Program-made: the position numbers and the translations under genes | Notes under the pieces: model-generated | Seen by the model: only the letters and a program-made list of their open reading frames with translations | Databases searched by the model: none | Told to the model about the DNA's origin: nothing | Assembly (NCBI GenBank): GCA_964016985.1 | Contig: OZ024827.1 | Coordinates: forward strand, 54,292,684-54,356,683 | Reading direction: 5' to 3' | DNA length: 64,000 nucleotides | Source: Anodontia alba | Taxonomy: Eukaryota; Mollusca; Bivalvia; Lucinida; Lucinidae | In this document: piece after piece, positions 54,533-64,000 of the stretch | Position numbering within the stretch: the first letter of the stretch is position 1 | How the letters are laid out: each line of letters starts with the position of its first letter

Positions 54533-54778
54533 TTCAACCCCGCCGAGGTTGGCAACATTCTTTCGTGGAGATTGATCATGGAATATTTTCTACGGTCATT
54601 CTCTCCCTTCCCCTAATTCAAGAAGGGCAGTTGTCGGTTTCTGGCAAAAGAATTTGCACAATACTGGTTAACCGCTTAGAGGACTAAGCCTGCCCAGTAA
54701 ACGTGTGGTTAGGTAAACTGGCCGCGCTCGACATGACCCCATTGGGTTGACTGGGCCATAAAACCACAACACAAACAA
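54533..54778 (+). mobile_element. SINE S1, 5'-truncated within the tRNA-like head
   Basis: Starts at GGGTTCAACCCCGCCGAGG (B-box) and continues to the 3' tail ACAACACAAACAAGG. The first ~60 bp including the A-box are absent. The tail runs directly into a TAGG microsatellite. Confidence 0.88.
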
Positions 54779-54898
54779 GGTAGGTAGGTAGGTAGGTAGG
54801 TTAGGTAGGTAGGTTTTATTAAACTGATAACTATTCTATTAAACTGATAAATAACTAATCTATTAAACTGATAAATATTCAGATAGATAGATTGATTT

Positions 54899-54946
<48 letters not shown>

Positions 54947-54960
54947 GTAGGTAGGTAAAC
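54779..54960. repeat. Microsatellites (TAGG)n and (GATA)n with a short minisatellite between
   Basis: (GGTA)n lies at 54778-54812, then three copies of TCTATTAAACTGATAA (about 54816-54880), then (GATA)n at 54897-54945 and GGTAGGTAGGTA. The serine/tyrosine-rich minus-strand frames come from these. Confidence 0.9.
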
Positions 54961-55833
54961 CTTGAAATTGATGACTAACAACAAGAATGTAGAACACAAT
55001 ACCTGTAAATATCAAACTGTGTCGCCTGAGTTCAATGACCCAGTGACAACCAATCAATAAAGCCCGCTTCGCCATGACGAAACCAGGCCACGCCTTAAGA
55101 GACCTGTCAACGCAATATTAAGCACATGCAACACATAGAATATTATGAAGGAAAAGTGAAACAGACTATGCAATTTTACGCACTCAGTACTGGATTATGT
55201 TTCTGATGTAAGTAGAATTGTTTTATTATTGTTTTATTATAGAAGCTTCTGCCCCAAGTATTCTCTCTTTTTTTTTATCCGCATAGAACAAGGAAGTGAC
55301 CTGGTTTCCCATGGTTAAGCGAATAACGTGTATTGGGTTACGTACACTGACGCACAAGCTGAATAATGGCAACGATGCATTTCGAACTGACTGCAAACAT
55401 CCAGTGTGCATTCAGTGCAGATGCATTGGCTAAGCGTGTGGATGATTTATCATCTTGCCACCAGTTTTCTCCAAACTTTACATACATACATACATACATA
55501 TGCATATATAACATTTTTACATAATTTACGGAGAAAAAGAAAGAAAACAGCAGTACATAGCGTAAAAACGTCGCATCAGCGTTGCCCTGATATACTGACC
55601 GATAAGGTTAGACACATTCTATTATTAATTATAATAAAAAAAAGAAGAAGAAAAAAAAAAAGAAAAGAAAGACACGTCCGCATTGCCACTACACGTCCTT
55701 TAAAGGGAAAAAAAAAAAAAATCGTCTAACAGCATAGCCCCCGGTCACATGTCCAGCTATTTCTTTACCATAAATAAAAGTAAATAAAGAGACTTTAACC
55801 CATTTAAGCGCCCAAGTTTGCTATCATCCCTTT
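54961..55833. other. No gene recognised; (CATA)n at 55481-55500 and A-rich runs
   Basis: Open frames here (for example 55406-55729) end in lysine/arginine runs from A-rich sequence and show no domain. Confidence 0.45.
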
Positions 55834-58160
55834 TTTAGCTCACCTGAGCTCTGCTCAGGATGAGCTATTGTGATCACTTTTCGTCCGTCGTCCGTCTGTC
55901 CGTCCGTGCGTCCGTCCGTGCGTCCGTCCGTTAACATTTTCAAACGACTTCTCCTCTGAAACCGCTGAGCCAATTTTGCTCAAATTCCATATGGAGCCTC
56001 CTTAGGGTGGGGGAATGAAAAATTGCTAAAATGGTTGCGGTCCCTTGACCAAGATGGCCGCCACATCCATATATGGTAAAAACCTTTAAAAATCTTCTCC
56101 TCCAGAACCGAGAATGCCTTGGGGCTGAACCTTTGCAGGAATCATCGGGGATGGGAGGTCTACCAAAATTGCTAAAAGAATTTTCGTACGTTGACGTTTG
56201 ACCTTTTTACGGCAAGGTCAAGTTTGCTTCACTATGCATTTGTATGGGAAAAACCTTTAAAAATCTTCTTCTCCAAAACCGAGCATGCCTTATGGCTGAA
56301 TCTTTGCATATATCTTCGGGAACAGGAGAGCTACCAAAATTGCTAAAATAATGGTCGTACATTGACATTTGACATTTTTACGGTAAGGTCAATTCTGCTT
56401 CCTTATGCATTTGTATGGGAAAAATGTTCAGAATTTCAAACAACTTCTTCTCTGGAGCCTCTGGGCCAATTTTGCTCAAATTTCATATGGAGCCTCCTTA
56501 GGTAGGGGAAACGGAAAATTGCTAAAATGGTCGCGGTCCGTTGACCAAGATGGCCGCCACGCCCATATATGGTAAAAACCTTTAAAAATCTTCTCCTCCA
56601 GAACTGAGTATGCCTTGGGGCTGAACCTTTACAGGAATCATTGGGGACGGGAGGTCTACCAAAATTGCTAAAAGAATTGTCGTACGTTGACGTTTGACTT
56701 TTTTACGGCAAGGTCAAGTTTGCTTCCCTATGCATTTGTATGGGAAAAACCTTTTAAAATCTTCTTCTCCAAAACCGAGCATTCCTTTTGGCTGAATCTT
56801 TGCATATATCTTTGGGAACAGGAGGGCTACCAAAATTGCTAAAATAATGGTCGTACATTGACATTTGACTTTTTTACGTTTAGGTCAATTTTGCTTCCTT
56901 ATGCATTTGTATGGGAAAAATGTTCAGAATTTCAAACAACTTCTCCTCTGGAGCCTCTGGTCCAATTTTGCTCAAATTTCATATGGAGCCTCCTTAGGTA
57001 GGGGGAACAAAAGATTGCTAAAATGGTCACGCTTCGTTGACCAAGATGGGCGCCATGCCCATATATGGTAAAAACCTTTATTAATCTTCCTCTCTAGAAC
57101 CAAGGATGCTTTGGGGCTGAATGTTTGCATAATTCATCGGGGACAGGAGGTCTACCAAAGTTGCTAAAATATTGGTCATACATTGACATTTGACCTTTTT
57201 ACGGCAAGGTCAAGTTTGCTTCCTTATGCATTTGCATGGGAAAAAACATTTAAAAATCTTATTCTCCAAAACCGAGGATGGCTTGTGGCTGAATCTTTGC
57301 ATATATCATCTGGAATGTGCGGTCTACCAAAGTTGCTAAAATAATTGTCATACATTGACATTTAACCTTTTTAGGGTGAGGTCAAGTTTGCTTCTGTATG
57401 CATTTGTATGGGCCCCATACATTTGTATGGAAAAAATGTTGATAATTTCAAATGGCTTTTCCTCTGAAGCCTCCGGGCCAGTGTTGCTCAAATTTCATGC
57501 GGAGCCTCCGTGGGCAGGAGAATAAAAGATTGCTAAAATGGGTATGGTCCATTGATCAAAATGGCTGCCATGCCCATATATGGTAAAAACCTTTAAAAAT
57601 CTTCTTCTCCATAACCAAATAAACCCTGGGTCCTAATCTTTGCACAAATTACGGGGACAGGAGATCTACCAAAATTGCTCAAATGATGGTTCTATGTTAA
57701 CATTGACCTTTTTACCTCCAAGGTCAAATTTGCTTCCCTATTTGTGTGGGCCATATACATTTATATTGAAAGTATCGAAGTGACTTGTAGATCAACAGTA
57801 GTTAAAATTGTTCTGATTGGAAATCTAAGATGGCCATCATCTGGTTTATATTTATAATATTTCCCTGCCACTGTGCTGTTTACATGTATAAAATCATGAT
57901 TTTTCAGGAACCACTTAGCCAATTTTCACCAAATTTCACATTGATCCTTCTGTTGAAATGTGATTGATAGTTTATTCAAATGATCATGCTCCATTGACTG
58001 TCAGGCCCATATATTCTTCTTCAAAACTAAGAACTGCTCAAATGATGATATTTTCATTAGTTGCGATGATAGGATTGGAAAAATGTTGCATAACATCTGC
58101 ATGTCTGCAGTGGCTATGTCACTCAGGTGAGCGCACCGTGGCCCGTGGGCCTCTTGTTTA
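55834..58160 (-). mobile_element. Satellite-carrying element E4, both ends present (~495-bp higher-order units)
   Basis: Read on the minus strand it starts AAACAAGAGGCCCACGGGCC (with palindrome GGCCCACGGGCC), then CGCTCACCTGAG. It ends with a TCCG/GGAC microsatellite, GTGATCACAATAGC and a terminal hairpin (AGCTCATCCTGAGC / GCTCAGGTGAGCT) plus AAAA. The body is about four units of ~495 bp, marked by AAATT(C/T)CATATGGAGCCTCC at about 55983, 56477 and 56972. Each unit holds two related sub-repeats of ~170 and ~325 bp. CTCACCTGAG near one end and CTCAGGTGAG near the other form subterminal inverted repeats. No protein is encoded. E2 is a shorter relative in the other orientation. Confidence 0.85.
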
Positions 58161-61077
58161 AATATTTTTACCCGTCGCTTACCCCTCTCACATAGCAGTG
58201 GACACGCCCCGGTACAAGATCACTCCTCTATCTATCAAAACAACATTGACACAGTATTACCTATAACAGTGTACTATACATACAGTCATGTTTACAATTC
58301 GAGATATTTGCGTATTTGAAACAAGCAGAGTTCAAATTAATTCTATCGTGGACCAACTAAAAAGGTAAATCAGATAAAATTGGAGGACCCTGGCAGATCA
58401 GGTACTTAGGTCTGCAAGGCGGCCTCTGAGCGATGCCATGCGCTAGTTCGGGCTTTACCGTAAATACACAAAATTAAATACATTTTTCACCCATTTAAGC
58501 CAAGCATCCCACAAAAGGGCGCTGCGTCCGATCAGGGTCCACAATGTCTACATTAGGCTAAGGAATTTCTACAAATCATGAAAATAGGAAAGACTAGTCA
58601 GACACCACATATATAGACAATTGACGTGACCAAAAAATAATTATGGTAGAAGAGTCCACCCGGCATAAATAGGTTAACCACCTATTAGTGCGCACAGAGC
58701 TGCTGAATGCATGACATCCGATATAGACCCAGATCATTCGCCACGTTCAGTGACCCCTGAATTGTGTTCACACCGTCATCTCTGGCTCATCTTGCCAGGG
58801 CTTTATCCAGGTATTTTGGGAAAAGGCCCCTGGGCAAAATTGGGAAAAATTATGGACAAAACACCAAAATTGGGAACACAATTTCATCTGAGAAATGTCA
58901 GGATAATGAAGTTTTGCTCATCATAGCCTTATGAAGATAGTTAACTCATATTCAGCAGATGAAAAATTGATGTTTTTTTTTTTTTTTTTTCAAATTTTCT
59001 CTGATCGAATTTGACCTTTTTTAGAATTGGCTCAGACGTAGAAATATCAGAATCTGATCATGTGTTGCTTTCTGGGTTGGTTGATACCTGTTGGCTCTGA
59101 CCTTCATCTGATTCTGGCTTAGAATTGGATATGTCTTCCTGTTTCTTAGATGTTTTACGTAACGACGGCGAATCTTTAAATTTCTCCGGCTCCGCCTCTC
59201 AGCTTGTACTTGGTAGCGTTTCACTTGATGATGGTAATGACGAATCAGTCGCTGTTTGATTAGCTCAATTGAAACCAAATGAGGAATGCTTCAAGCAAGA
59301 GTCTGCATCTTGTTTTTTATCTTTTTTGTGTAATATTTGCTGTTGAGAGACGCTGAGTGTGACATGATGATTGTTTACAATTCCAGAAACATAACCTTTT
59401 ATAAGACCGATAATTTGATTGGTCTGTCAAAGTAAAGCTAGGTTTACTAACATTATTTTCGTATTTTCATATGCGGGCACATTGTTTTTGGCCCCAGCCT
59501 ACTTATGTAAATTTGATACTGCCAGTATGCATTGCCGGTAACCAGTATAATCAATAGCCATTTGCAACTACACGTGGTTACAGACACTGCATAATCAATC
59601 AGTACATTCAGGTCGACGCTTGTTTTTTGTTTTTTTTTTGGCATTTCTTTTCTTCATTTTTTTTTGAAAAATTATGATGAAATTGGGAAAAATAGAGGAT
59701 ACTTGGCATTGGGAATGGGCCGAATTTCGGCCCTGCTGAACAGGCAGCAAATGCCCTGCTTGCTTACAACTGGTTACTCGGCACGGGCTAAAACAAGTTC
59801 ATAGTAAACACCAAACGACGTGAATGAAGTTTTAGCCATACGTCAAGCAGTAAAACAGGTCTCTCTGTATATATGTAGTTTGTTTATAAACACGAATGGT
59901 AAAAGAAAATAGGATGTGAACACAGGCAAGCTGCATGTGAAGATAAATCTTATATAATAAGCATGGTTAAATATAGGCCTACTTATTCATGGGTAGTAAA
60001 ATAACCGTTTATGTAAGTTTGAACCGAAAAAAGGAGCAAGGTTTTTTTTTTCTATGTGAGACAGTGTGCCAATATCCATTTTTTTTTTTTTTTTTTTTTA
60101 TATAATCATTAAATTTCCTTGGCAGCGGATGTTTTGTGAATGGGTGCTTAGTAGTATTGCGGCCACGTGAACAAATAGTTACTACAGTTTTATTGAACAA
60201 CAGCTGTTAATAAATTTATCTTACAAATATGAAGAGTTTTTAGAGGGGGAAGGGGGGTTGGGGGGACTTTATCTGGACGTAACAGTATGTCGTTTCATAT
60301 TTGAGGTATTGGAACAAGGGAACACACCCACCAACCCAGGGAACATTGGCAAGTACTTCAAGGAAATAAGGTAATAAGCAACCCAGGAAAGCAGGGAACA
60401 TGGGAATCCCGAATACCACCCCAAGGAACAAGGGAACAAGACCGACTATTCACATGGAATAAGGGAAAATTGCCCCCATCCCATGCAGAAGAATCTAATA
60501 TTTCTCTAGTCTATGGTAACATGAATTTTTACGATTAATAGGTAGGTATAGGATGAAAAATATCGAAGCTAAGTTTGCATTTAATTTATATTGCTTGAAT
60601 CATTTTATAATTAATTTATTTTCTGTTTATTCACTTAATAAATTTATTCATTTATTTGTTTATTTATTTATTTATTTATTTTGGAGATTTGGTTTTATAA
60701 CCCATTAACAATTGTGCAATCCTTTGCTAATTAAGGTGTAACAAAAAAAAAAAAAAATAATACTTTCAGCAAAGATTTCATAACGTCTTTCAGTCAATTT
60801 CAGGGACTAATATATGGCCTGGAAGGTATGCTTTTAGTGCCTTTCAATATTAAGGTAACTGCCTTTTCATTGAATACATACATTTGGCACATTTAAGCAG
60901 TTAACAGGTTTGCTTAGTTTTACATCCTATCAAAACAAGTGTAATATATCATTGATTTAGTTTAAATTGAGTTAATTTTAACTTTCAGTATGAATATTTA
61001 ACAATAGAGAATAACAGTGATATATAGCATATAAATATAAGATTTTCTTTTCTTCACCCATTTCTTTTAGGGATTAG
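58161..61077. other. Long stretch without a recognised gene
   Basis: Contains a partial P2 repeat (GCGTCCGATCAGGGTCCACA, about 58524-58543), half of a P1 repeat (CATATTCAGCAGATGAAAAA, about 58948), T-runs at 58974-58990, 59625-59640 and 60077-60099, (TTTA)n at 60657-60680, and a degenerate AGGGAACA(A/C)-rich patch at 60315-60450. Open frames are short and featureless. Confidence 0.5.
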
Positions 61078-61439
61078 AGGCTTTCAACAGAATTATAATA
61101 CAGCTTGATTTGGGGCTAGTCTGTCATAATATCCAAGTTTTCATATCCCCAAACATCACAGGCATATGTCAAAATCGGTAGAACAGTACGGTCAAATAAT
61201 TTCAGTTGAAGATCAATTGGAAGATTCAAATTATTAGTTCGACAATATAGCAAATAGCCAAATACATAGCTTTCTTAGCTTGTTCGACAGCAATTTTCCT
61301 TGCATTTAAAAAACTACCAGACTGTGAGAAATATACTCCGAGATATTTATACTTATCTGCGATTTCGATTATTTGCTGCCCCAGTTGAAAGGTGTCTGTA
61401 TCATTTTTTTTTGCGCCAAATATAACTACTTTCGTTTTT
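61078..61439 (-). pseudogene. LINE reverse transcriptase, C-terminal segment
   Basis: The minus strand from 61439 reads KTKVVIFGAKKNDTDTFQLG, YKYLGVYFSQSGSFLNARKI, AVEQAKKAMYLA and, after small frame changes, FDRTVLPILTYACDVWGYEN. This is the region after the YADD box in LINE reverse transcriptases. It continues the fragment at 62603-63003, from which it is separated by element E5. Confidence 0.8.
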
Positions 61440-62602
61440 GTCGCACCTGCTTTAGCATGGGCGACTTAGGCGTGCAAGTTTCCGTCTTTCCGTCAACATT
61501 TATCCAGAGTGTCTTGTGAGCGCAACTCCTTCTACAGTTTTGCACCGATCATTTTGGAACTTTGCATACGTTTTCTACATGGTATGAGAATGTGCATGTG
61601 GTTTGGGTATAATTGTTAGAACATTTTTTGTCACTTTTTCCACATTGTGAACTTAGTCATTTTTCACCCTCAGTATATAGACAGTGGATACCTCTTGTGA
61701 GCGCAACTCCTCTTACAGTTTTGTACCGATCGTTTTGAAACTTTGCATATGTTTTCATCATGGTATGAGGATGTGCATGTGGTTTGGATATAATTGTTAG
61801 GTTATTTTTTGTCACTTTTTCAACATTGTGAACTTAGTCATTTTTCACCCTTTATATATAAACAGTTGGTACCTCTTGTGAGCGCAACTCCTCTTACAGT
61901 TTTGTACCGATTATTTTGAAACTTTGCATGTGTTTTTTTCATGGTATGAGGATGTGCATGTGGTTTGGCTGTAATTGTTAAATTATTTTTTTTTTTACTT
62001 TTTTCCACATTGTGAACTTAGTCATTTTTCACCCTCAATATATAGACAGTTGCTACCTTGTGAGCACAACTCCTCATACAATTTTATACTAATCTTTTTG
62101 CAACTTTGCACATGTTTTCTCCATAGTCTGAAGATGTGCATGTGCTTTTCATATAATCCTTGCCTTATTTTTTGTCACTTTTTTGTACTTTTTGAACTTT
62201 GTCATTTTCTGACCTCAGATGTATAGACAGTGGGTACCTTGTGATTGCAACTTTTCATACAATTTTAAACCGGTCTTTTTGAAACTTGGCACCTGTTTTC
62301 TCCCGTGTCTGCAGAAGTGCACATGGTTTGGATATGATTTTTAGATTTATTTTTGTCACTTTTTCCACTTTAACTGTCATTTTCTGAACCTCGGATTGTA
62401 TGAAAATGTACAGACTTTGGGTACTTTTTGAGCCCAATTTCTCATGCATCATATGAGAAAATGCATAAGCTTTCAATGAAATTCCTATATTCATATAATC
62501 CTTGTCTTTAATTTTTGTCACTTTTCCAACTAAGCACTGCTAAGAATGAAATAAATTTATTTAATAACCACATCCTGTGACTTTTGCCCCAGCAGGTGCG
62601 AC
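61440..62602 (-). mobile_element. Satellite-carrying element E5 (~182-bp units) inserted in a LINE
   Basis: The ends GTCGCACCTGCT (61440-61451) and AGCAGGTGCGAC (62591-62602) are perfect 12-bp inverted repeats. The left end also folds as a hairpin (GTCGCACCTGCT, TTAGC, ATGGGCGAC). Inside are five to six units of about 182 bp marked by CTTGTGAGCGCAACTCC at about 61512, 61693, 61876, 62054 and 62238, with GAACTTAGTCATTTTTCACC. A short TTTCCGTC remnant beside the hairpin corresponds to the microsatellite of E6. No protein is encoded. Confidence 0.8.
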
Positions 62603-63003
62603 GCCGCCTTCCGCGGAATTCTGGTAGATACATTAACTGTTAATTTCCAAGTTTTATAGTATTCATCGAACCTGTTTAAGGAAAATTGGAGATCAGCTTC
62701 ATTACTGGCTAAAATTACCGTATCATCTGCATATAGCAGTACGATAAGTATTAAGTAAAATGTAATATCTATATTGTCACAGTCTGTAGTGAGCCCTGTA
62801 TTAGTGTTATACAATAAATGTGCTTCTAGATCGTTCAGATAAAATGAAACAGTACGGGCGAGAGGTTTTCCCCCAGCCTTACCCCCGAAAAACTATGGAA
62901 AAATGCCGACTTTTCGCCAGCTACAGAAACACAGGATTTGATGTCTTGATACATATTAACAATGACTCTGAAAATTTTCCCATTTATGCCTGACTCTATC
63001 ATT
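62603..63003 (-). pseudogene. LINE reverse transcriptase, palm segment with YADD box
   Basis: The minus strand from 63003 reads MIESGINGKIFRVIVNMYQD, VAGEKSAFFHSFSGVRLGEN and LSPVLF. After a frameshift it reads YLNDLEAHLLYN and then VLLYADDTVILASNEADLQF (catalytic YADD) to TWKLTVN. Next to E5 an extra ~30 bp (around TTCCGCGGAA) does not fit the LINE. Upstream coding is cut off by element E6. Confidence 0.8.
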
Positions 63004-64000
63004 TTTATCGCACCTGCTTGTAGCAGGGTGCGATATTGGCGTCCGATTTTCCGTCCGTCAGTCAGTCCGTCCGTCAGTCCGTCCGTCCGTCTGTCAACAT
63101 TTATGTCGACGTTCGACATTTATGTCAAAGTTAGTATTCTAATCAACTACAAGACTAAACAACCATCAAACCTTGCATGAAACGTCTCCCTGACTTCCTG
63201 ACTTTACGACATAGGCGTCCGCTTTTCCGTATGTCTGTCCATTCGTCCGTCCATCTGTCAACATTTATGTCGAAGTTCGACATTTATGTCAAAGTTAGTA
63301 TTTTAATCAACTACAAGACTAAACAACCATCAAACCTTGCATGAAACATCTTCCTGACCTCCCGACTTTGCGACATAGGTGCCCACTTTTCCATTCGTCT
63401 GTCTGTTCGTCCGTCCGTCTGTCCGTCTGTTAACAGCTCTGTTATGTCGAAGTTCGACATTTATGTCAAAGTTCGTATTCTAATCAACTACAAAACTAAA
63501 CAACCATCAAACCTTGTATGAAACATCTCCCTGACCTCCCGACTTTGCAACATAGGTGCCCGCTTTTCCATTCGTCTGTCCGTTCATCCGTCCGTCTGTC
63601 TGTTAACAGTTCTGTTATGTCGAAGTTCGACATTTACGTCAAAGTTAGTATTCTAATCAACTACAATTCTACAACAACCATCATACCTTGCATGACACAT
63701 CTCCCTGACCTCCTGACTTGGCAGGTATGTTGACCCAGTGACCTTGACCTATATTTTGCGCTATATTGACTTTGACACAATTTACGTTGACGTTCCAGAT
63801 CTTCTCAACTATAAGGCGTACAACTACCAAACCTTGCAAAATGCTTCTCCTAGATGTACTGACTTGGCAGGTACCTTGACCCGGTGACCTTGACCTATAT
63901 TTTGCGCTCCAGTGACTTTGACATATTTTGCGTCGACGTTCGATATCTCCTCGACTATAAGGCCTACAACCATCAAACCTTGCAAAGTGCTTCTTCTCAA
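63004..64000 (-). mobile_element. Satellite-carrying element E6, hairpin end present, other end outside window
   Basis: The boundary is a perfect hairpin, ATCGCACCTGCT / AGCAGGGTGCGAT with a TGT loop (63007-63034), related to the end of E5. It is followed by a TCCG/TCAG microsatellite (63053-63095). Tandem units of about 165-175 bp marked by GTTCGACATTTATGTCAAAG occur at about 63110, 63276, 63452 and 63623, three of them preceded by a short TCCGTC(T/C)GTC tract. From 63725 a related unit of about 155 bp with GTGACCTTGACCTATATTTT appears. It interrupts the LINE just upstream of MIESGINGK. Confidence 0.8.

Noticed and set aside
60240..60431. Minus-strand 63-codon hydrophobic frame
   Set aside because: It is produced by a degenerate purine-rich tandem patch (AGGGAACAA words) and lacks any family feature.

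Overview
This window looks like a gene-poor, repeat-dense stretch of an invertebrate nuclear genome, most likely a bivalve mollusc. The organism is inferred, not proven. The grounds are a spliced eukaryotic exon, tRNA-derived SINEs, several retroelement classes, TTAGGG-like repeats and GGAC-rich, satellite-carrying elements ending in GCTCACCTGAG, a pattern I associate with bivalve genomes. There is no bacterial-style gene organisation, CRISPR array or operon. The only host-gene sequence I recognise is a first coding exon resembling UBA2, the SUMO-activating enzyme subunit 2 (42779-42922, + strand), followed by a consensus splice donor. I found none of its later exons in the remaining 21 kb.

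Left block (1-16.3 kb): a mosaic of tandem arrays. Two satellite-carrying elements (units of ~143 and ~335 bp) are followed by a 53-bp minisatellite split into two arms (3470-5152 and 11086-14080). Between the arms sit a third satellite-carrying element with about 30 copies of a ~145-bp unit, and a 1.3-kb AT-rich palindromic block with about 40 GATATC sites. A GC-richer tandem array and a degenerate telomere-like array with a ~315-bp dimeric higher-order period follow.

Middle block (16.3-42.4 kb): transposon graveyard. It holds a fragment of a Penelope-like element (PLE), many dispersed palindromic repeats, and the best-resolved locus, 27.4-38.9 kb. That locus is a PLE with its GIY-YIG endonuclease upstream of the reverse transcriptase (the permuted, Naiad-type order). 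It was broken by a tRNA-SINE, by two separate insertions of the same 1.2-kb TTAA-flanked element, and by a 5.3-kb Gypsy-class LTR retrotransposon. The Gypsy element itself carries a SINE-like insertion. Target-site duplications are readable at every one of these junctions, so the order of events can be reconstructed. A tandem ~0.8-kb repeat family follows at 39.6-42.4 kb, disrupted by a SINE and by a truncated LINE.

Right block (42.4-64 kb): the UBA2-like exon with a LINE endonuclease remnant about 45 bp upstream of its start codon; an inverted pair of ~500-bp repeats; a ~1-kb local duplication; a 1-kb non-autonomous element with pogo/Tigger-like ends; a decayed mariner; a 119-bp hairpin MITE; a fourth satellite-carrying element (55.8-58.2 kb) in the orientation opposite to the left-hand ones; and a minus-strand LINE interrupted by two more satellite-carrying elements.

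The common theme is a class of non-autonomous elements that share end modules (short subterminal inverted repeats, a terminal hairpin, a GGAC/TCCG microsatellite) but carry different tandem satellites as cargo.
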